From: Kosakonia quasisacchari
GTDB lineage: Bacteria > Pseudomonadota > Gammaproteobacteria > Enterobacterales > Enterobacteriaceae
Length of the DNA: 64,000 bases
Assembly (NCBI RefSeq): GCF_004331415.1
Contig: NZ_SJOP01000002.1
Span: 248,001-312,000, forward strand
Reading direction: 5' to 3'
Part shown: in pieces, positions 43,461-53,986 of the stretch
Layout: every line of letters begins with the position of its first letter
How positions within the stretch are numbered: position 1 is the first letter of the stretch
Translations under genes and position numbers: made by a program
Notes under the pieces: generated by a model
Database searches by the model: none
The model's input: only the letters and a program-made list of their open reading frames with translations
What the model was told of the DNA's origin: nothing

Positions 43461-44120
43461 GTGCAGTGTAAAGGATTTCTGTTTGACCTGGATGGCACCC
43501 TCGTGAATTCGCTGCCCGCCGTGGAGCGGGCATGGTGTAACTGGGCTGACCGATTCGGTATCGCGCATGATGAAGTACTGAATTTTATCCATGGCAAACA
43601 GGCGATTACCTCGCTGCGGCATTTCTTACCGGGCAAGTCTGAAGCGGAGATTGCGGCTGAATTTACCTGGCTCGAACAGGTTGAAGCGGCGGATACCGAT
43701 GGCATTACTGCGCTGCCTGGTGCGATTGCGCTACTTGAGCATTTAGATCAGTCAGCCATTCCGTGGGCGATTGTCACTTCCGGGTCTGTGCCTGTCGCTC
43801 ACGCGCGCCATCGTGCAACCGGGCTGCCGACGCCAAAAGTGTTCATTACCGCTGAGCAAGTAACTCGCGGCAAGCCTGAACCTGATGCTTATTTACTCGG
43901 CGCAAATTTGCTGGGGCTAGCGCCGCAAGAGTGCGTGGTGGTGGAAGATGCGCCGGCGGGTGTCCTTTCCGGCCTTGCCGCTGGTTGCCATGTGATTGCG
44001 ATAAATGTCCCTGCGGATGCGCCCCGGCTCGATGAAGTGGATTTCAGGCTTAGCACGCTTGAAGCGCTTGATGTCGCAAAACGGCCAGACGGCCTGGTGA
44101 ATGTCACGCTAAAGGCCTGA
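43461..44120 (+). CDS. yfbT: HAD-family sugar phosphatase YfbT (HxpA)
   Basis: Haloacid dehalogenase-like hydrolase that dephosphorylates hexitol/sugar phosphates. 219 residues from the GTG at 43461, placed five bases after GGAGG; a GTG six bases earlier overlaps the ribosome site. Motif I FDLDGTLVNS (Asp nucleophile), motif II IVTSGS, motif III with the Lys in RGKPEPDAYLLGA, motif IV VVEDAPAGVLSGLAAG. E. coli 216 residues. Confidence 0.93.
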   Translation: MQCKGFLFDLDGTLVNSLPAVERAWCNWADRFGIAHDEVLNFIHGKQAITSLRHFLPGKSEAEIAAEFTWLEQVEAADTDGITALPGAIALLEHLDQSAIPWAIVTSGSVPVAHARHRATGLPTPKVFITAEQVTRGKPEPDAYLLGANLLGLAPQECVVVEDAPAGVLSGLAAGCHVIAINVPADAPRLDEVDFRLSTLEALDVAKRPDGLVNVTLKA

Positions 44121-44131
44121 TCCCATGATTT

Positions 44132-44158
44132 AACCCCACTTTTGTGGGGTTTTTTTAT
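44132..44158 (+). terminator. Terminator of yfbU-yfbT
   Basis: An 8-bp stem AACCCCAC/GTGGGGTT with a TTTT loop is followed by a run of T, 11 bp after the yfbT stop. Confidence 0.88.
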
Positions 44159-44196
44159 GGCACTATTTCTCCACTATCAACTGACAAGGATACGTT

Positions 44197-46029
44197 GTGA
44201 ACGGTGAACTTACCTGGGTACTGTGTCTGCTGGGCATCGCGGTGGTGCTTTTTGCAACGGGCAAAGTGCGTATGGATGCTGTTGCGCTGTTTGTCATTGT
44301 TGCCTTTGTTCTCAGTGGAACGCTGACGCTTTCCGAAGCGTTTTCTGGTTTTAGCGACCCGAACGTTGTGTTAATTGCCGCCCTGTTTATCATCGGTGAT
44401 GGTCTGGTCCGTACTGGTGTGGCGACGAATATGGGGACGTGGCTGGTCAACATGGCGGGCAGTAGCGAAATCAAAATGCTGGTGCTGTTGATGGTTACCG
44501 TTGCCGGGCTGGGCGCATTTATGAGTTCGACCGGCGTGGTGGCGATCTTTATCCCGGTAGTGCTCAGTGTCTCAATGCGCATGCAGATTTCGCCGTCACG
44601 GCTGATGATGCCGCTCAGCTTCGCTGGCCTTATTAGCGGCATGATGACGCTGGTAGCGACGCCGCCGAATCTTGTCGTTAACAGCGAGTTGCTACGCGAA
44701 GGCTTTGACGGGTTCAGCTTTTTTAGCGTGACCCCTCTTGGGCTGGTGATCTTGCTGCTTGGTATTATTTATATGCTGTTAATGCGTTTCACGTTGAAAG
44801 GGGAGAGTGATGATACCGCGCGTGAGAGCTGGAAACGCCGCAGTTTTCGCGATCTTATTAAGGAATATCGTCTTGCCGGTCGGGCGCGTCGTCTGGCGAT
44901 TCGCCCCGGTTCGCCAATGATTGGGCAACGGCTGGATGATTTACAACTGCGTGAACGCTATGGCGCAAATATCATCGGTGTTGAGCGCTGGCGGCGTTTT
45001 CGGCGCGTCATTGTTAACGTTAACGGGGTATCCGAATTTCGCGCCCGCGATGTGTTGCTGATTGATATGTCTGCCGCCGAAGTCGATCTGCGTGAGTTTT
45101 GTGCTGAACAACTGCTTGAGCCGATGATCCTGCGCGGCGAATACTTCTCAGACCAGGCGCTTGATGTTGGGATGGCGGAAGTGTCGTTGATCCCGGATTC
45201 CGAACTGATAGGCAAGACCGTACGCGAAATCGGTTTTCGCACTCGCTACGGCCTTAACGTTGTGGGGTTAAAACGCAATGGTGAGGTGCTGGAAGGTTCG
45301 GTGGCGAATGAAGCATTGCAACTGGGTGATGTTTTTCTGGTGGTCGGAAACTGGAAACTCATCAGCCAGCTTGGCTCGCATGGTCGCGACTTTGTGGTGC
45401 TTAACTTGCCGGTGGAAGAGAGCGCAGCATCCCCGGCGCACAGCCAGGCGCCACACGCTCTTTTCTGCCTGGTATTGATGGTTGCATTGATGCTAACCGA
45501 TGAAATTCCCAATCCAGTCGCAGCGATCATAGCGTGCATGTTGATGGGCAAGTTTCGCTGTATCGATGCTGAAAGCGCTTATAAAGCGATTCACTGGCCG
45601 AGCATTATTTTGATTGTCGGCATGATGCCGTTTGCGCTGGCTTTGCAAAAAACTGGCGGTATAGATCTGGTGGTGAAAGGGTTGATGGATTTGGGCGGTG
45701 GCTACGGCCCGCACCTGATGCTGATATGCCTGTTCGTGATGTGCGCCGTGACTGGTTTATTTATCTCTAACACCGCAACCGCGGTATTGATGGCTCCGAT
45801 CGCGCTGGCGGCGGCGAAATCGATGGGCGTTTCGCCTTATCCGTTCGCAATGGTCGTGGCGATGGCGGCTTCGGCAGCGTTTATGACGCCTGTTTCCTCA
45901 CCGGTGAATACCCTGGTTTTAGGGCCAGGTAACTACCAGTTCAGTGATTTCGTCAAAATCGGTGCGCCGTTCACGCTGCTGGTGATGGTGGTGTGTGCAC
46001 TGCTGATTCCGGTGCTGTTCCCGTTTTGA
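44197..46029 (+). CDS. yfbS: DASS-family transporter YfbS with RCK domains
   Basis: Predicted Na+- or H+-coupled anion transporter; substrate unknown. 610 residues, as in E. coli. GTG start with AAGGA six bases upstream. Twelve or so membrane helices are split by a central cytoplasmic part (about 220-405) with two TrkA-C/RCK_C-like segments ([40 protein letters not shown]). The C-terminal half contains the DASS motif region [19 protein letters not shown] and [15 protein letters not shown]. Confidence 0.92.
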   Translation: MNGELTWVLCLLGIAVVLFATGKVRMDAVALFVIVAFVLSGTLTLSEAFSGFSDPNVVLIAALFIIGDGLVRTGVATNMGTWLVNMAGSSEIKMLVLLMVTVAGLGAFMSSTGVVAIFIPVVLSVSMRMQISPSRLMMPLSFAGLISGMMTLVATPPNLVVNSELLREGFDGFSFFSVTPLGLVILLLGIIYMLLMRFTLKGESDDTARESWKRRSFRDLIKEYRLAGRARRLAIRPGSPMIGQRLDDLQLRERYGANIIGVERWRRFRRVIVNVNGVSEFRARDVLLIDMSAAEVDLREFCAEQLLEPMILRGEYFSDQALDVGMAEVSLIPDSELIGKTVREIGFRTRYGLNVVGLKRNGEVLEGSVANEALQLGDVFLVVGNWKLISQLGSHGRDFVVLNLPVEESAASPAHSQAPHALFCLVLMVALMLTDEIPNPVAAIIACMLMGKFRCIDAESAYKAIHWPSIILIVGMMPFALALQKTGGIDLVVKGLMDLGGGYGPHLMLICLFVMCAVTGLFISNTATAVLMAPIALAAAKSMGVSPYPFAMVVAMAASAAFMTPVSSPVNTLVLGPGNYQFSDFVKIGAPFTLLVMVVCALLIPVLFPF

Positions 46030-46060
46030 CATGGCCGGGCTTTTAACCCGGCATATTGCG

Positions 46061-46660
46061 TTACAGCGGCGAATCCTGGCTGATTTCATCCAACGACAGA
46101 TGAAAGCTCGGCACAAACACCTGCATGAAGTAATCCATTTCCGGGCTGCGGCGCGCATCGAGCGTTTTTTCCAGTCGTGATTTGGCTAACAAGAATTCGT
46201 TGTTGCCGGCGGAGAGCTCTTCCAGACATTTCAGATAAGCGCATAGGGCATCTGCCTGTTTCACGATCGATTTTTCTTCCGCGGTGTAGTGATGTTCATC
46301 GATCAGCGGCGCAAAAATATCACGCAGTTCTTCCGGCACCATCTCGACCAACTTCTGCTGGGCGATCTTCTCGATAGCTTTATATTCCTGGGCTATTTGC
46401 GAGTTGAAATATTTCACCGGCGTTGGCAAATCACCCGTCAGCACTTCTGATGCATCGTGGTACATCGCCAGGAGAGCGATACGCTCAGCATTGATCTGGC
46501 CTGCGAATTTACGGTTTTTAATTGCCGCCAGCGCGTGGGCGACCATTGCGACTTGCAGGCTATGTTCGGAGACATTCTCCGTGCGTACATTACGCATCAG
46601 TGGCCAGCGATTGATGAGTTTAAGGCGGGAAAGGTGGGCGAAAAAGTGGCTCTGACTCAT
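46061..46660 (-). CDS. yfbR: 5'-deoxynucleotidase YfbR
   Basis: HD-domain 5'-nucleotidase specific for deoxyribonucleoside monophosphates. 199 residues, as in E. coli. Metal ligands His33 (SEHSLQVAM), His68-Asp69 (MYHDASEV) and Asp137 ([10 protein letters not shown]) are in the exact E. coli positions. Start at 46660 ([15 protein letters not shown]); an upstream extension overlaps the alaA end and is unsupported. It follows alaA by about 80 bp, likely in one transcript. Confidence 0.95.
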   Translation of the reverse strand: MSQSHFFAHLSRLKLINRWPLMRNVRTENVSEHSLQVAMVAHALAAIKNRKFAGQINAERIALLAMYHDASEVLTGDLPTPVKYFNSQIAQEYKAIEKIAQQKLVEMVPEELRDIFAPLIDEHHYTAEEKSIVKQADALCAYLKCLEELSAGNNEFLLAKSRLEKTLDARRSPEMDYFMQVFVPSFHLSLDEISQDSPL

Positions 46661-46739
46661 GGTTAACCTTGTCTGTGACTGCGACCTGAGCCATTGTGCG
46701 CAGAGAGTGGGGGAAGATGCAAATCCTCCCCCACATCCT

Positions 46740-47954
46740 TTACTGGTGGTAACCTGAGAGGAATCGACCAAAACGGGTTATCGCCATTTCCAGATCGTCT
46801 TCACGCGGCAACGTCACAATACGTACGTGATCCGGCCATGGCCAGTTAAAGGCAGAGCCTTGTACCAGCAGTACTTTTTCCTGCAACAGGAAGTCGAGTA
46901 CCATTTTCTGGTCGTCGTGAATATTGAAGCGTTTGGCATCGATTTTCGGGAACATATACAATGCGCCGCTTGGTTTAACGCAAGAAACACCCGGGATCTC
47001 GTTGATCAACTCCCATGCGCGATTACGCTGCTCATACAGACGCCCGCCAGGAACAATAAATTCGCTGATGCTCTGGTAGCCGCCGAGTGCAGTCTGGATC
47101 GCGTGTTGTGCCGGGACGTTGGCACACAGGCGCATCGATGCCAGCATCTCCAGCCCTTCAATATAGCCTTTCGCGTGTTTTTTCGGCCCGCTCAACACCA
47201 TCCAGCCCTGACGGAAACCCGCGACCCGGTAGGTTTTCGACAGCCCATTAAAGGTGATAGTGAACAGATCCGGCGCGAGTGCGGCAATCGAGTGATGCTG
47301 CGCTTCGTCGTAAAGAATTTTGTCGTAGATTTCATCCGCAAAGATGATGAGGTTGTGCTGACGTGCGAGCTCAACGATTTCCAGCAGCAGCGCTTTTGAG
47401 TAAACCGCGCCGGTTGGGTTGTTTGGGTTGATAATGACAATCCCGCGCGTACGCGGCGTAATTTTGGCGCGAATATCGTCGAGATCGGGGAACCAGCCTG
47501 CCGACTCATCACATAAATAGTGCACCGCTTTTCCGCCGGAGAGCGAGACTGCAGCGGTCCACAGCGGGTAATCCGGTGCGGGCACCAGCATTTCGTCGCC
47601 GCTGTTAAGCAACGCCTGCATCGACTGCACGATCAACTCGGAAACACCGTTGCCAATATAGATGTCTTCCACAGTGATTTCGCGCATGCCGCGTGCCTGG
47701 TAGTGCTGCATGATGGCTTTACGCGCGGAGTAGAGCCCTTTGGAGTCGCAGTAACCTTGCGCACTGGGCAGGTTGCGGATCACATCCACCAGGATTTCAT
47801 CCGGGGCCTCGAAGCCGAAAGGGGCTGGGTTGCCGATGTTGAGTTTGAGGACCTTGTTGCCTTCTTCTTCAAGACGTTTTGCTTCTTTCAGAACCGGGCC
47901 ACGGATGTCGTAACAGACGTTATCTAATTTGCTGGATTTTTCGATGGAGGACAT
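46740..47954 (-). CDS. alaA: Glutamate-pyruvate aminotransferase AlaA
   Basis: PLP-dependent alanine aminotransferase, the main alanine-forming enzyme. 404 residues (E. coli 405). Fold type [58 protein letters not shown] Lys240 in [16 protein letters not shown]. Divergent from lrhA across a long gap. Confidence 0.96.
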   Translation of the reverse strand: MSSIEKSSKLDNVCYDIRGPVLKEAKRLEEEGNKVLKLNIGNPAPFGFEAPDEILVDVIRNLPSAQGYCDSKGLYSARKAIMQHYQARGMREITVEDIYIGNGVSELIVQSMQALLNSGDEMLVPAPDYPLWTAAVSLSGGKAVHYLCDESAGWFPDLDDIRAKITPRTRGIVIINPNNPTGAVYSKALLLEIVELARQHNLIIFADEIYDKILYDEAQHHSIAALAPDLFTITFNGLSKTYRVAGFRQGWMVLSGPKKHAKGYIEGLEMLASMRLCANVPAQHAIQTALGGYQSISEFIVPGGRLYEQRNRAWELINEIPGVSCVKPSGALYMFPKIDAKRFNIHDDQKMVLDFLLQEKVLLVQGSAFNWPWPDHVRIVTLPREDDLEMAITRFGRFLSGYHQ

Positions 47955-48893
47955 GAACCTTTGACCTTTTAGCTAGAATAGCCACTGCCTGCCGTGGAAG
48001 TGAGCACGGAACAATGTACTCCCCCGTCCGTCTATTTTGAAGGGTTAGCAGGAGAAGATTTTGTCTTAATGCTGCTGATGGTTAACGCTTTTTTAACTAT
48101 TTATTGGCCTTTTTGTTTTTTATTTTTTCTGTGTTTGTTTTCTATTTTGGTTTTTAATGCTGCCTTTGTGTTTTATGCTGATATTTTTTACCGTCTAAAA
48201 GCGTTCGTTTCGTCTCGGTTTGAGGCGGTTGTGCTACGGTAGAATTCGTTTTCTGTTTCAAGCCGCGCGATGGATTACCGCCTCATTCAGCCAGGTGAAG
48301 AGGTGAGTTGGCTGTAAAAGCAATGTTAAGCATTATTAATAGTTAGTTCTTCACTTAATTAATAGCTATTTAATATTGAGAATGGGAACGATGACTATCA
48401 CTAATATTAATAAGATGGTGGGGAGGTAGAAGCCATTTGTTTGCTTAAGATTATTCGCAATAATGCTTATAAATATAAAGGTTTTAGGTTAAACTCGTGG
48501 GGCAAGAAATGGAACTGACACCAAAAGCCTTGCTTTAGTTAAGGTTTATTTCTTAATTTTAGTTGATTGTTATTACTCGCTTTTAATTCTGACCAGTTAT
48601 ATAGGCTGGTTCTATATGGCGCAGTGCTATGTATAGCCTATGAACGTTGCACAAACATGTTTTTCTTAAAAGGAATAACTCGCTTTGGCATCTTTTATAT
48701 ATCTAAAAGGAATGGCAGAAGGCGAAATAAAGCCATTGAGTTCAGCTTGCGTTAGACAGCGAACTATAAACACCTGAACGACTGCCAGCTTTACCTGGTC
48801 TGCTGGATGCACTTTTTAAATGGAATTACTTAATCTTACGAGCACAGCATAAACCCGGGTCACTCCGCGCGAACGACCCGTAAGTGAAAAATT
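47955..48893. other. Long AT-rich alaA-lrhA intergenic region
   Basis: 939 bp with markedly lower GC than its surroundings and T-rich runs around 48061-48200. E. coli has a gap of similar length here and a long lrhA 5' leader under transcriptional and sRNA control. Two short open frames (48069-48242, hydrophobic; 48567-48755) lack clear ribosome sites and are not called as genes. The region probably holds the lrhA promoter and leader, and the alaA promoter. Confidence 0.55.
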
Positions 48894-49832
48894 ATGATAA
48901 ATGCAAATCGTCCGATATTGAATCTCGACCTCGATCTGCTGAGAACTTTCGTTGCGGTCGCCGATCTAAACACATTTGCTGCGGCCGCTGCTGCGGTTTG
49001 TCGCACTCAGTCCGCCGTAAGTCAGCAAATGCAGCGGCTAGAACAATTAGTGGGAAAAGAATTATTTGCTCGTCATGGCCGCAATAAACTCTTAACTGAA
49101 CATGGTATTCAGTTACTGGGATATGCGCGAAAGATCTTACGTTTCAATGACGAAGCATGCACGTCGTTAATGTTTAGTAATCTTCAGGGCGTCTTAACTA
49201 TTGGCGCTTCTGATGAGTCCGCAGACACGATTTTACCGTTTTTGCTTAATCGTATTAGCTCGGTATACCCGAAGCTGGCTCTCGATGTACGAGTGAAACG
49301 CAACCCGTTTTCTGACGAACGCGAACAAGAGCATGATGTTGATCTCGTGGTGACGACTCACCGTTCCGCGCAATTTGATTGCCTGACGTTGCGCACATCG
49401 CCAACGCACTGGTACTGCTCGGCTGAATACGTGTTACAGAAGAGTGAGGCGATACCACTGGTTTTATTGGATGAACCCAGCCCATTTCGCGATATGGTCA
49501 TCAATTCGCTGAATGATGCGGATATTCCCTGGCGTATGGCTTATGTCGCTTCTACGCTTTCGGCGGTGAAAGCAGCAGTAAAAGCAGGATTGGGTGTGAC
49601 CGCGCGGCCAGTGGAAATGATGAGCCCCGATTTGCGCGTACTGGGTAGAGCGGAAGGGCTACCGCTGTTGCCTGATACGGAGTATTTGCTTTGCTATAAC
49701 CCGCAAAGCCGCAATGAGTTGGCACAGGTGATTTTCCAGGCCATGGAACATTATCAAAACCCCTGGCATTACGGCAGCACTACTCCTGAGGGAGGAGGCG
49801 ATCCGCTGATTATCGAAGGGGATTTTAGCTAA
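48894..49832 (+). CDS. lrhA: LysR-type transcriptional regulator LrhA
   Basis: Regulator that represses flhDC (flagella) and affects rpoS, fimbriae and its own promoter. 312 residues, as in E. coli. N-terminal helix-turn-helix (about 12-70, [35 protein letters not shown]...), then a linker helix and an effector-binding domain ([35 protein letters not shown]). The effector domain near 150-160 ([22 protein letters not shown]) differs from E. coli. Poor ribosome site, consistent with translational control. Confidence 0.94.
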   Translation: MINANRPILNLDLDLLRTFVAVADLNTFAAAAAAVCRTQSAVSQQMQRLEQLVGKELFARHGRNKLLTEHGIQLLGYARKILRFNDEACTSLMFSNLQGVLTIGASDESADTILPFLLNRISSVYPKLALDVRVKRNPFSDEREQEHDVDLVVTTHRSAQFDCLTLRTSPTHWYCSAEYVLQKSEAIPLVLLDEPSPFRDMVINSLNDADIPWRMAYVASTLSAVKAAVKAGLGVTARPVEMMSPDLRVLGRAEGLPLLPDTEYLLCYNPQSRNELAQVIFQAMEHYQNPWHYGSTTPEGGGDPLIIEGDFS

Positions 49833-50457
49833 CATCCCCTGCAAAATCTGGTAACAAAATGTAAGTGTAAAAATGAACCGCTGGCGGCAAAAAAGCGGTT
49901 ATCGGTTCATTTTGCGCACAGATTATGAACCATAAAAACGCCATTCCTGAAAATTATTCTTTCTTTCAATAATTTAATATCACTCACAGCACGATCTCCT
50001 TTTTTCAACTATAGTCTTTCATGCCTGCTGGTCATGTTAAAAATCAAGGCGGATTGTTGCTGTTTCACTGTATGAATTAACAAAAGCGTGTCGCAGATCA
50101 AGAAAATACTCCCGTTGAGGGGGAGGAATCCTGACAAAATCCTGTCAAAATAAGCGGGTAATAAGTATAAAACCTCGCTACGGACACGATTCAACACCTG
50201 GATATTTCTTGTGAATGTTTGAAGTCGTTCAAGAAAACGGCACTAAATGTTAATGAATTGCTGCCGATGTAAACTAATGTGAGGAAACCTTTGTTAAAGT
50301 TGACAAAAGGTTATAGAAAGGAGTAAAAACCCACATCGTTTAGCTGTTTTCGTCTTTTACACAGTTAATGTGTGGTTTTTCATTCCTCCCCGTGAATCGA
50401 TGTGGCGTCATCTGCCAGCAAGAGCAGAGGTAATAACGCTACCTTTTGAGTTAAGCA
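49833..50457. other. lrhA-nuoA intergenic region
   Basis: 625 bp of AT-rich sequence without a gene. It begins with the lrhA terminator and must hold the nuo promoter and leader. In E. coli this region is bound by ArcA, FNR, NarL, Fis and IHF, but I cannot place those sites firmly. A TTGACA lies at 50300-50305, but no good -10 element is 17 bp downstream. nuoA has no strong ribosome site. Confidence 0.55.
49872..49914 (+). terminator. Terminator of lrhA
   Basis: AATGAACCG (49872-49880) pairs with CGGTTCATT (49903-49911), followed by TTT; an alternative inner pairing AACCGC/GCGGTT exists. It lies 40 bp after the stop. Confidence 0.7.
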
Positions 50458-50901
50458 ATGCGTATGTCAACATCCACTGAAATCATCGCTCATCACTGGG
50501 CATTCGCTATCTTTCTTATTGTCGCCATTGGCCTGTGTTGCCTGATGCTGATCGGCGGTCGGTTTTTGGGCGGTCGCGCGCACGCGAGGCACAAAAACGT
50601 TCCTTTCGAATCGGGTATCGACTCCGTCGGTTCCGCTCGCTTACGTCTATCCGCCAAGTTTTACCTGGTGGCCATGTTCTTCGTCATCTTCGATGTGGAA
50701 GCGCTCTATTTATACGCATGGTCAACCTCCATTCGCGAGAGTGGTTGGGTCGGGTTTGTCGAAGCCGCTATTTTTATATTAGTGCTGCTGGCTGGTCTGG
50801 TTTATCTGGTGCGTATTGGCGCGCTGGATTGGACGCCCGTGCGTTCGCGCCGTGAGCAAATCAACCCAGAGACTAACAGCTACACTGACAGTCAACGCTA
50901 A
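50458..50901 (+). CDS. nuoA: NADH-quinone oxidoreductase subunit A
   Basis: Small membrane subunit of respiratory complex I. 147 residues, as in E. coli. Three membrane helices ([59 protein letters not shown]). The loop [18 protein letters not shown] is conserved near the quinone site. First gene of the nuo operon. Confidence 0.96.
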   Translation: MRMSTSTEIIAHHWAFAIFLIVAIGLCCLMLIGGRFLGGRAHARHKNVPFESGIDSVGSARLRLSAKFYLVAMFFVIFDVEALYLYAWSTSIRESGWVGFVEAAIFILVLLAGLVYLVRIGALDWTPVRSRREQINPETNSYTDSQR

Positions 50902-50916
50902 CCGCGAGGCAATAAG

Positions 50917-51591
50917 ATGGATTATACGCTCACCCGCATAGATCCTAACGGTGAGAACGACCGTTACCCCCTGCAGAAACAGGAGATCGTAACCGACCCC
51001 CTGGAACAAGAAATTAACCGTAGCGTTTATATGGGCAAGCTCGTAAATGCCCTGCACGATATGGTGAACTGGGGACGTAAAAACTCAATTTGGCCATATA
51101 ACTTTGGCCTGTCGTGCTGTTATGTAGAGATGGTGACATCCTTTACGGCAGTGCACGACGTTGCGCGTTTTGGTGCGGAAGTGTTGCGTGCTTCTCCTCG
51201 TCAGGCAGACCTGATGGTGGTCGCGGGCACGTGCTTTACCAAAATGGCGCCGGTCATTCAGCGCCTTTACGACCAGATGCTGGAACCTAAGTGGGTTATC
51301 TCCATGGGTGCCTGTGCGAACTCTGGCGGTATGTACGATATCTATTCTGTCGTACAAGGCGTCGATAAATTTATCCCGGTGGATGTCTACATCCCTGGCT
51401 GCCCGCCGCGTCCTGAAGCCTATATGCAGGCGCTGATGCTGCTGCAGGAGTCGATTGGCAAGGAGCGTCGTCCACTCTCATGGGTGGTTGGCGATCAGGG
51501 CGTTTATCGCGCCAATATGCAGTCGGAACGCGACCGTAAACGTGGCGAGCGTATCGCCGTGACCAATCTGCGTACGCCGGACGAGATTTAA
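50917..51591 (+). CDS. nuoB: NADH-quinone oxidoreductase subunit B
   Basis: Carries cluster N2, the last iron-sulfur centre before quinone. 224 residues, four more than E. coli NuoB. The N2 ligands Cys67-Cys68 (GLSCCYVEM), Cys133 (GACANSGG) and Cys162 (GCPPRPE) are each shifted by four. The extra residues are VNAL at 43-46 ([19 protein letters not shown]. coli has MGKLNDMVNWG). All ligands are intact. Confidence 0.96.
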   Translation: MDYTLTRIDPNGENDRYPLQKQEIVTDPLEQEINRSVYMGKLVNALHDMVNWGRKNSIWPYNFGLSCCYVEMVTSFTAVHDVARFGAEVLRASPRQADLMVVAGTCFTKMAPVIQRLYDQMLEPKWVISMGACANSGGMYDIYSVVQGVDKFIPVDVYIPGCPPRPEAYMQALMLLQESIGKERRPLSWVVGDQGVYRANMQSERDRKRGERIAVTNLRTPDEI

Positions 51592-51602
51592 TTTGCGCCT
51601 GT

Positions 51603-51657
51603 GGGTAATGGAAGAAACTTCGCATTTCAATAATCCAATAACGCGAAGCCATACCCA
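51603..51657 (+). other. Stem-loop between nuoB and nuoC
   Basis: Arms GGGTAATGG and CCATACCC (outer) plus CTTCGC and GCGAAG (inner) can fold into one interrupted hairpin in the 89-nt gap. No U tract. Possibly an mRNA processing or stability element of the long nuo transcript. Confidence 0.5.
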
Positions 51658-51680
51658 ACAGTCACCACGGACCCTTTGCA

Positions 51681-53483
51681 ATGGTGAACAATATGACCGA
51701 TTTAACTGCGCAAGAAGCCGCATGGCAGACCCGGGATCATTTGGATGATCCGGTCATTGGCGAATTGCGCAACCGTTTTGGGCCGGATGCCTTTACCGTT
51801 CAAGCGACCCGCACCGGGGTGCCCGTAGTCTGGGTTAAGCGTGAGCAGTTGCTGGAAGTGGTCGATTTCTTAAAGAAATTACCAAAACCATATGTCATGC
51901 TGTTCGATCTGCACGGCATGGACGAACGTCTACGCACACACCGCGACGGTTTGCCCGCCGCGGATTTTTCCGTTTTCTACCACTTCATTTCGATCGATCG
52001 CAACCGCGACATCATGCTGAAAGTGGCGCTTGCCGAAAACGATATGCATCTGCCAACGATCACCAAACTTTTCCCGAACGCCAACTGGTACGAGCGTGAA
52101 ACATGGGAAATGTTTGGCATGACCTTCGATGGCCACCCGCACCTGACGCGCATCATGATGCCGCAAACCTGGACGGGTCACCCGCTGCGTAAAGATTACC
52201 CGGCGCGCGCAACTGAATTCGATCCGTTTGAGCTGACCAAAGCCAAGCAGGATCTGGAAATGGAAGCGTTGACCTTCAAGCCGGAAGACTGGGGCATGAA
52301 ACGCGGCACCGAAAATGAGGACTTTATGTTCCTCAACCTCGGCCCGAACCACCCATCTGCGCACGGTGCGTTCCGTATCATCCTGCAACTGGACGGCGAA
52401 GAGATCGTCGACTGCGTGCCGGATATCGGTTACCACCATCGTGGCGCGGAGAAAATGGGTGAGCGCCAGTCCTGGCACAGCTACATTCCTTACACCGACC
52501 GTATCGAGTATCTCGGCGGTTGCGTAAACGAAATGCCTTACGTACTGGCGGTAGAAAAACTGGCCGGTATCACCGTGCCGGATCGCGTCAACGTGATCCG
52601 CGTGATGCTGTCTGAACTGTTCCGTATCAACAGCCACCTGCTCTATATCTCAACTTTTATTCAGGACGTAGGCGCAATGACGCCGGTGTTCTTCGCCTTT
52701 ACCGATCGTCAGAAAATCTACGATCTGGTGGAAGCGATCACCGGTTTCCGTATGCACCCGGCCTGGTTCCGCATTGGCGGCGTGGCGCACGATCTGCCGC
52801 GCGGTTGGGATCGTCTGCTGCGCGAGTTCCTCGACTGGATGCCAAAACGTCTGGCCTCTTACGAGAAAGCGGCGCTGCGCAACACCATTCTGAAAGGCCG
52901 CTCTCAGGGCGTTGCCGCTTACAACGCAAAAGAAGCGCTGGAGTGGGGCACGACCGGTGCAGGCCTGCGTGCGACCGGCATTAATTTTGACGTGCGTAAA
53001 GCGCGTCCGTACTCCGGTTACGAGAACTTCGACTTTGAGATCCCGGTTGGCGGTGGCGTGAGTGACTGCTACACCCGCGTGATGCTGAAAGTTGAAGAGC
53101 TGCGCCAGAGCCTGCGCATTCTTGAGCAGTGCCTCAACAACATGCCGGAAGGCCCGTTCAAAGCGGATCACCCGCTGACAACGCCGCCGCCGAAAGAGCG
53201 CACGCTGCAACATATCGAAACCCTGATTACTCACTTCCTGCAAGTGTCGTGGGGCCCGGTAATGCCGGCCAACGAATCCTTCCAGATGATTGAAGCAACC
53301 AAGGGTATTAACAGTTACTACCTGACCAGCGACGGCAGCACCATGAGCTACCGTACCCGCGTTCGTACCCCGAGTTTTGCGCACCTGCAGCAAATCCCGT
53401 CGGCCATCCGCGGCAGCCTGGTATCAGACTTGATTGTCTATCTGGGTAGTATCGATTTTGTTATGTCAGATGTGGATCGCTAA
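51681..53483 (+). CDS. nuoC: NADH-quinone oxidoreductase subunit C/D (fused)
   Basis: Fused NuoC (30-kDa-like, about 1-190) and NuoD (49-kDa-like, about 215-600) subunit typical of Enterobacteriaceae. 600 residues from the ATG at 51681 ([11 protein letters not shown]); the ATG at 51693 gives the 596-residue form known for E. coli and is equally possible. The D part contains [50 protein letters not shown] and the C-terminal [12 protein letters not shown]. It shapes the quinone pocket together with NuoB. Confidence 0.96.
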   Translation: MVNNMTDLTAQEAAWQTRDHLDDPVIGELRNRFGPDAFTVQATRTGVPVVWVKREQLLEVVDFLKKLPKPYVMLFDLHGMDERLRTHRDGLPAADFSVFYHFISIDRNRDIMLKVALAENDMHLPTITKLFPNANWYERETWEMFGMTFDGHPHLTRIMMPQTWTGHPLRKDYPARATEFDPFELTKAKQDLEMEALTFKPEDWGMKRGTENEDFMFLNLGPNHPSAHGAFRIILQLDGEEIVDCVPDIGYHHRGAEKMGERQSWHSYIPYTDRIEYLGGCVNEMPYVLAVEKLAGITVPDRVNVIRVMLSELFRINSHLLYISTFIQDVGAMTPVFFAFTDRQKIYDLVEAITGFRMHPAWFRIGGVAHDLPRGWDRLLREFLDWMPKRLASYEKAALRNTILKGRSQGVAAYNAKEALEWGTTGAGLRATGINFDVRKARPYSGYENFDFEIPVGGGVSDCYTRVMLKVEELRQSLRILEQCLNNMPEGPFKADHPLTTPPPKERTLQHIETLITHFLQVSWGPVMPANESFQMIEATKGINSYYLTSDGSTMSYRTRVRTPSFAHLQQIPSAIRGSLVSDLIVYLGSIDFVMSDVDR

Positions 53484-53485
53484 TT

Positions 53486-53986
53486 ATGCACGAGAATCAA
53501 CAACCACAAACCGAGGCTTTTGAGCTGAGTGCGGCAGAGCGTGAGGCAATTGAGCACGAGAAGCACCACTACGAAGACCCGCGTGCGGCGTCCATTGAAG
53601 CGCTGAAGATAGTTCAGAAACAGCGTGGTTGGGTGCCGGACGGCGCAATTTACGCCATCGCTGACGTGCTGGGCATTCCGGCGAGCGATGTCGAAGGCGT
53701 GGCAACATTCTACAGCCAGATCTTCCGCCAGCCGGTTGGTCGCCATGTTATTCGCTATTGCGACAGCGTGGTTTGCCATATCACTGGCTATCAGGGCATT
53801 CAATCGGCGATTGAAAGCCATCTGAAGATCAAACCGGGCCAGACAACGTTTGACGGTCGCTTTACGCTGCTGCCGACTTGCTGTCTGGGTAACTGCGATA
53901 AAGGCCCGAACATGATGATTGATGAGGACACTCACAGCCATCTGACGCCGGACGCGATCCCTGATTTGCTGGAGCGGTATAAATGA
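53486..53986 (+). CDS. nuoE: NADH-quinone oxidoreductase subunit E
   Basis: 24-kDa-type subunit carrying the [2Fe-2S] cluster N1a. 166 residues, as in E. coli. Ligands Cys92 and Cys97 (YCDSVVC) and Cys133 and Cys137 (TCCLGNC). It starts two bases after nuoC and overlaps nuoF by four bases. Confidence 0.97.
   Translation: MHENQQPQTEAFELSAAEREAIEHEKHHYEDPRAASIEALKIVQKQRGWVPDGAIYAIADVLGIPASDVEGVATFYSQIFRQPVGRHVIRYCDSVVCHITGYQGIQSAIESHLKIKPGQTTFDGRFTLLPTCCLGNCDKGPNMMIDEDTHSHLTPDAIPDLLERYK

Noticed and set aside
48567..48755. Small + strand open frame of 62 codons in the lrhA upstream region
   Set aside because: No ribosome site and no recognisable sequence; open frames of this size occur by chance.
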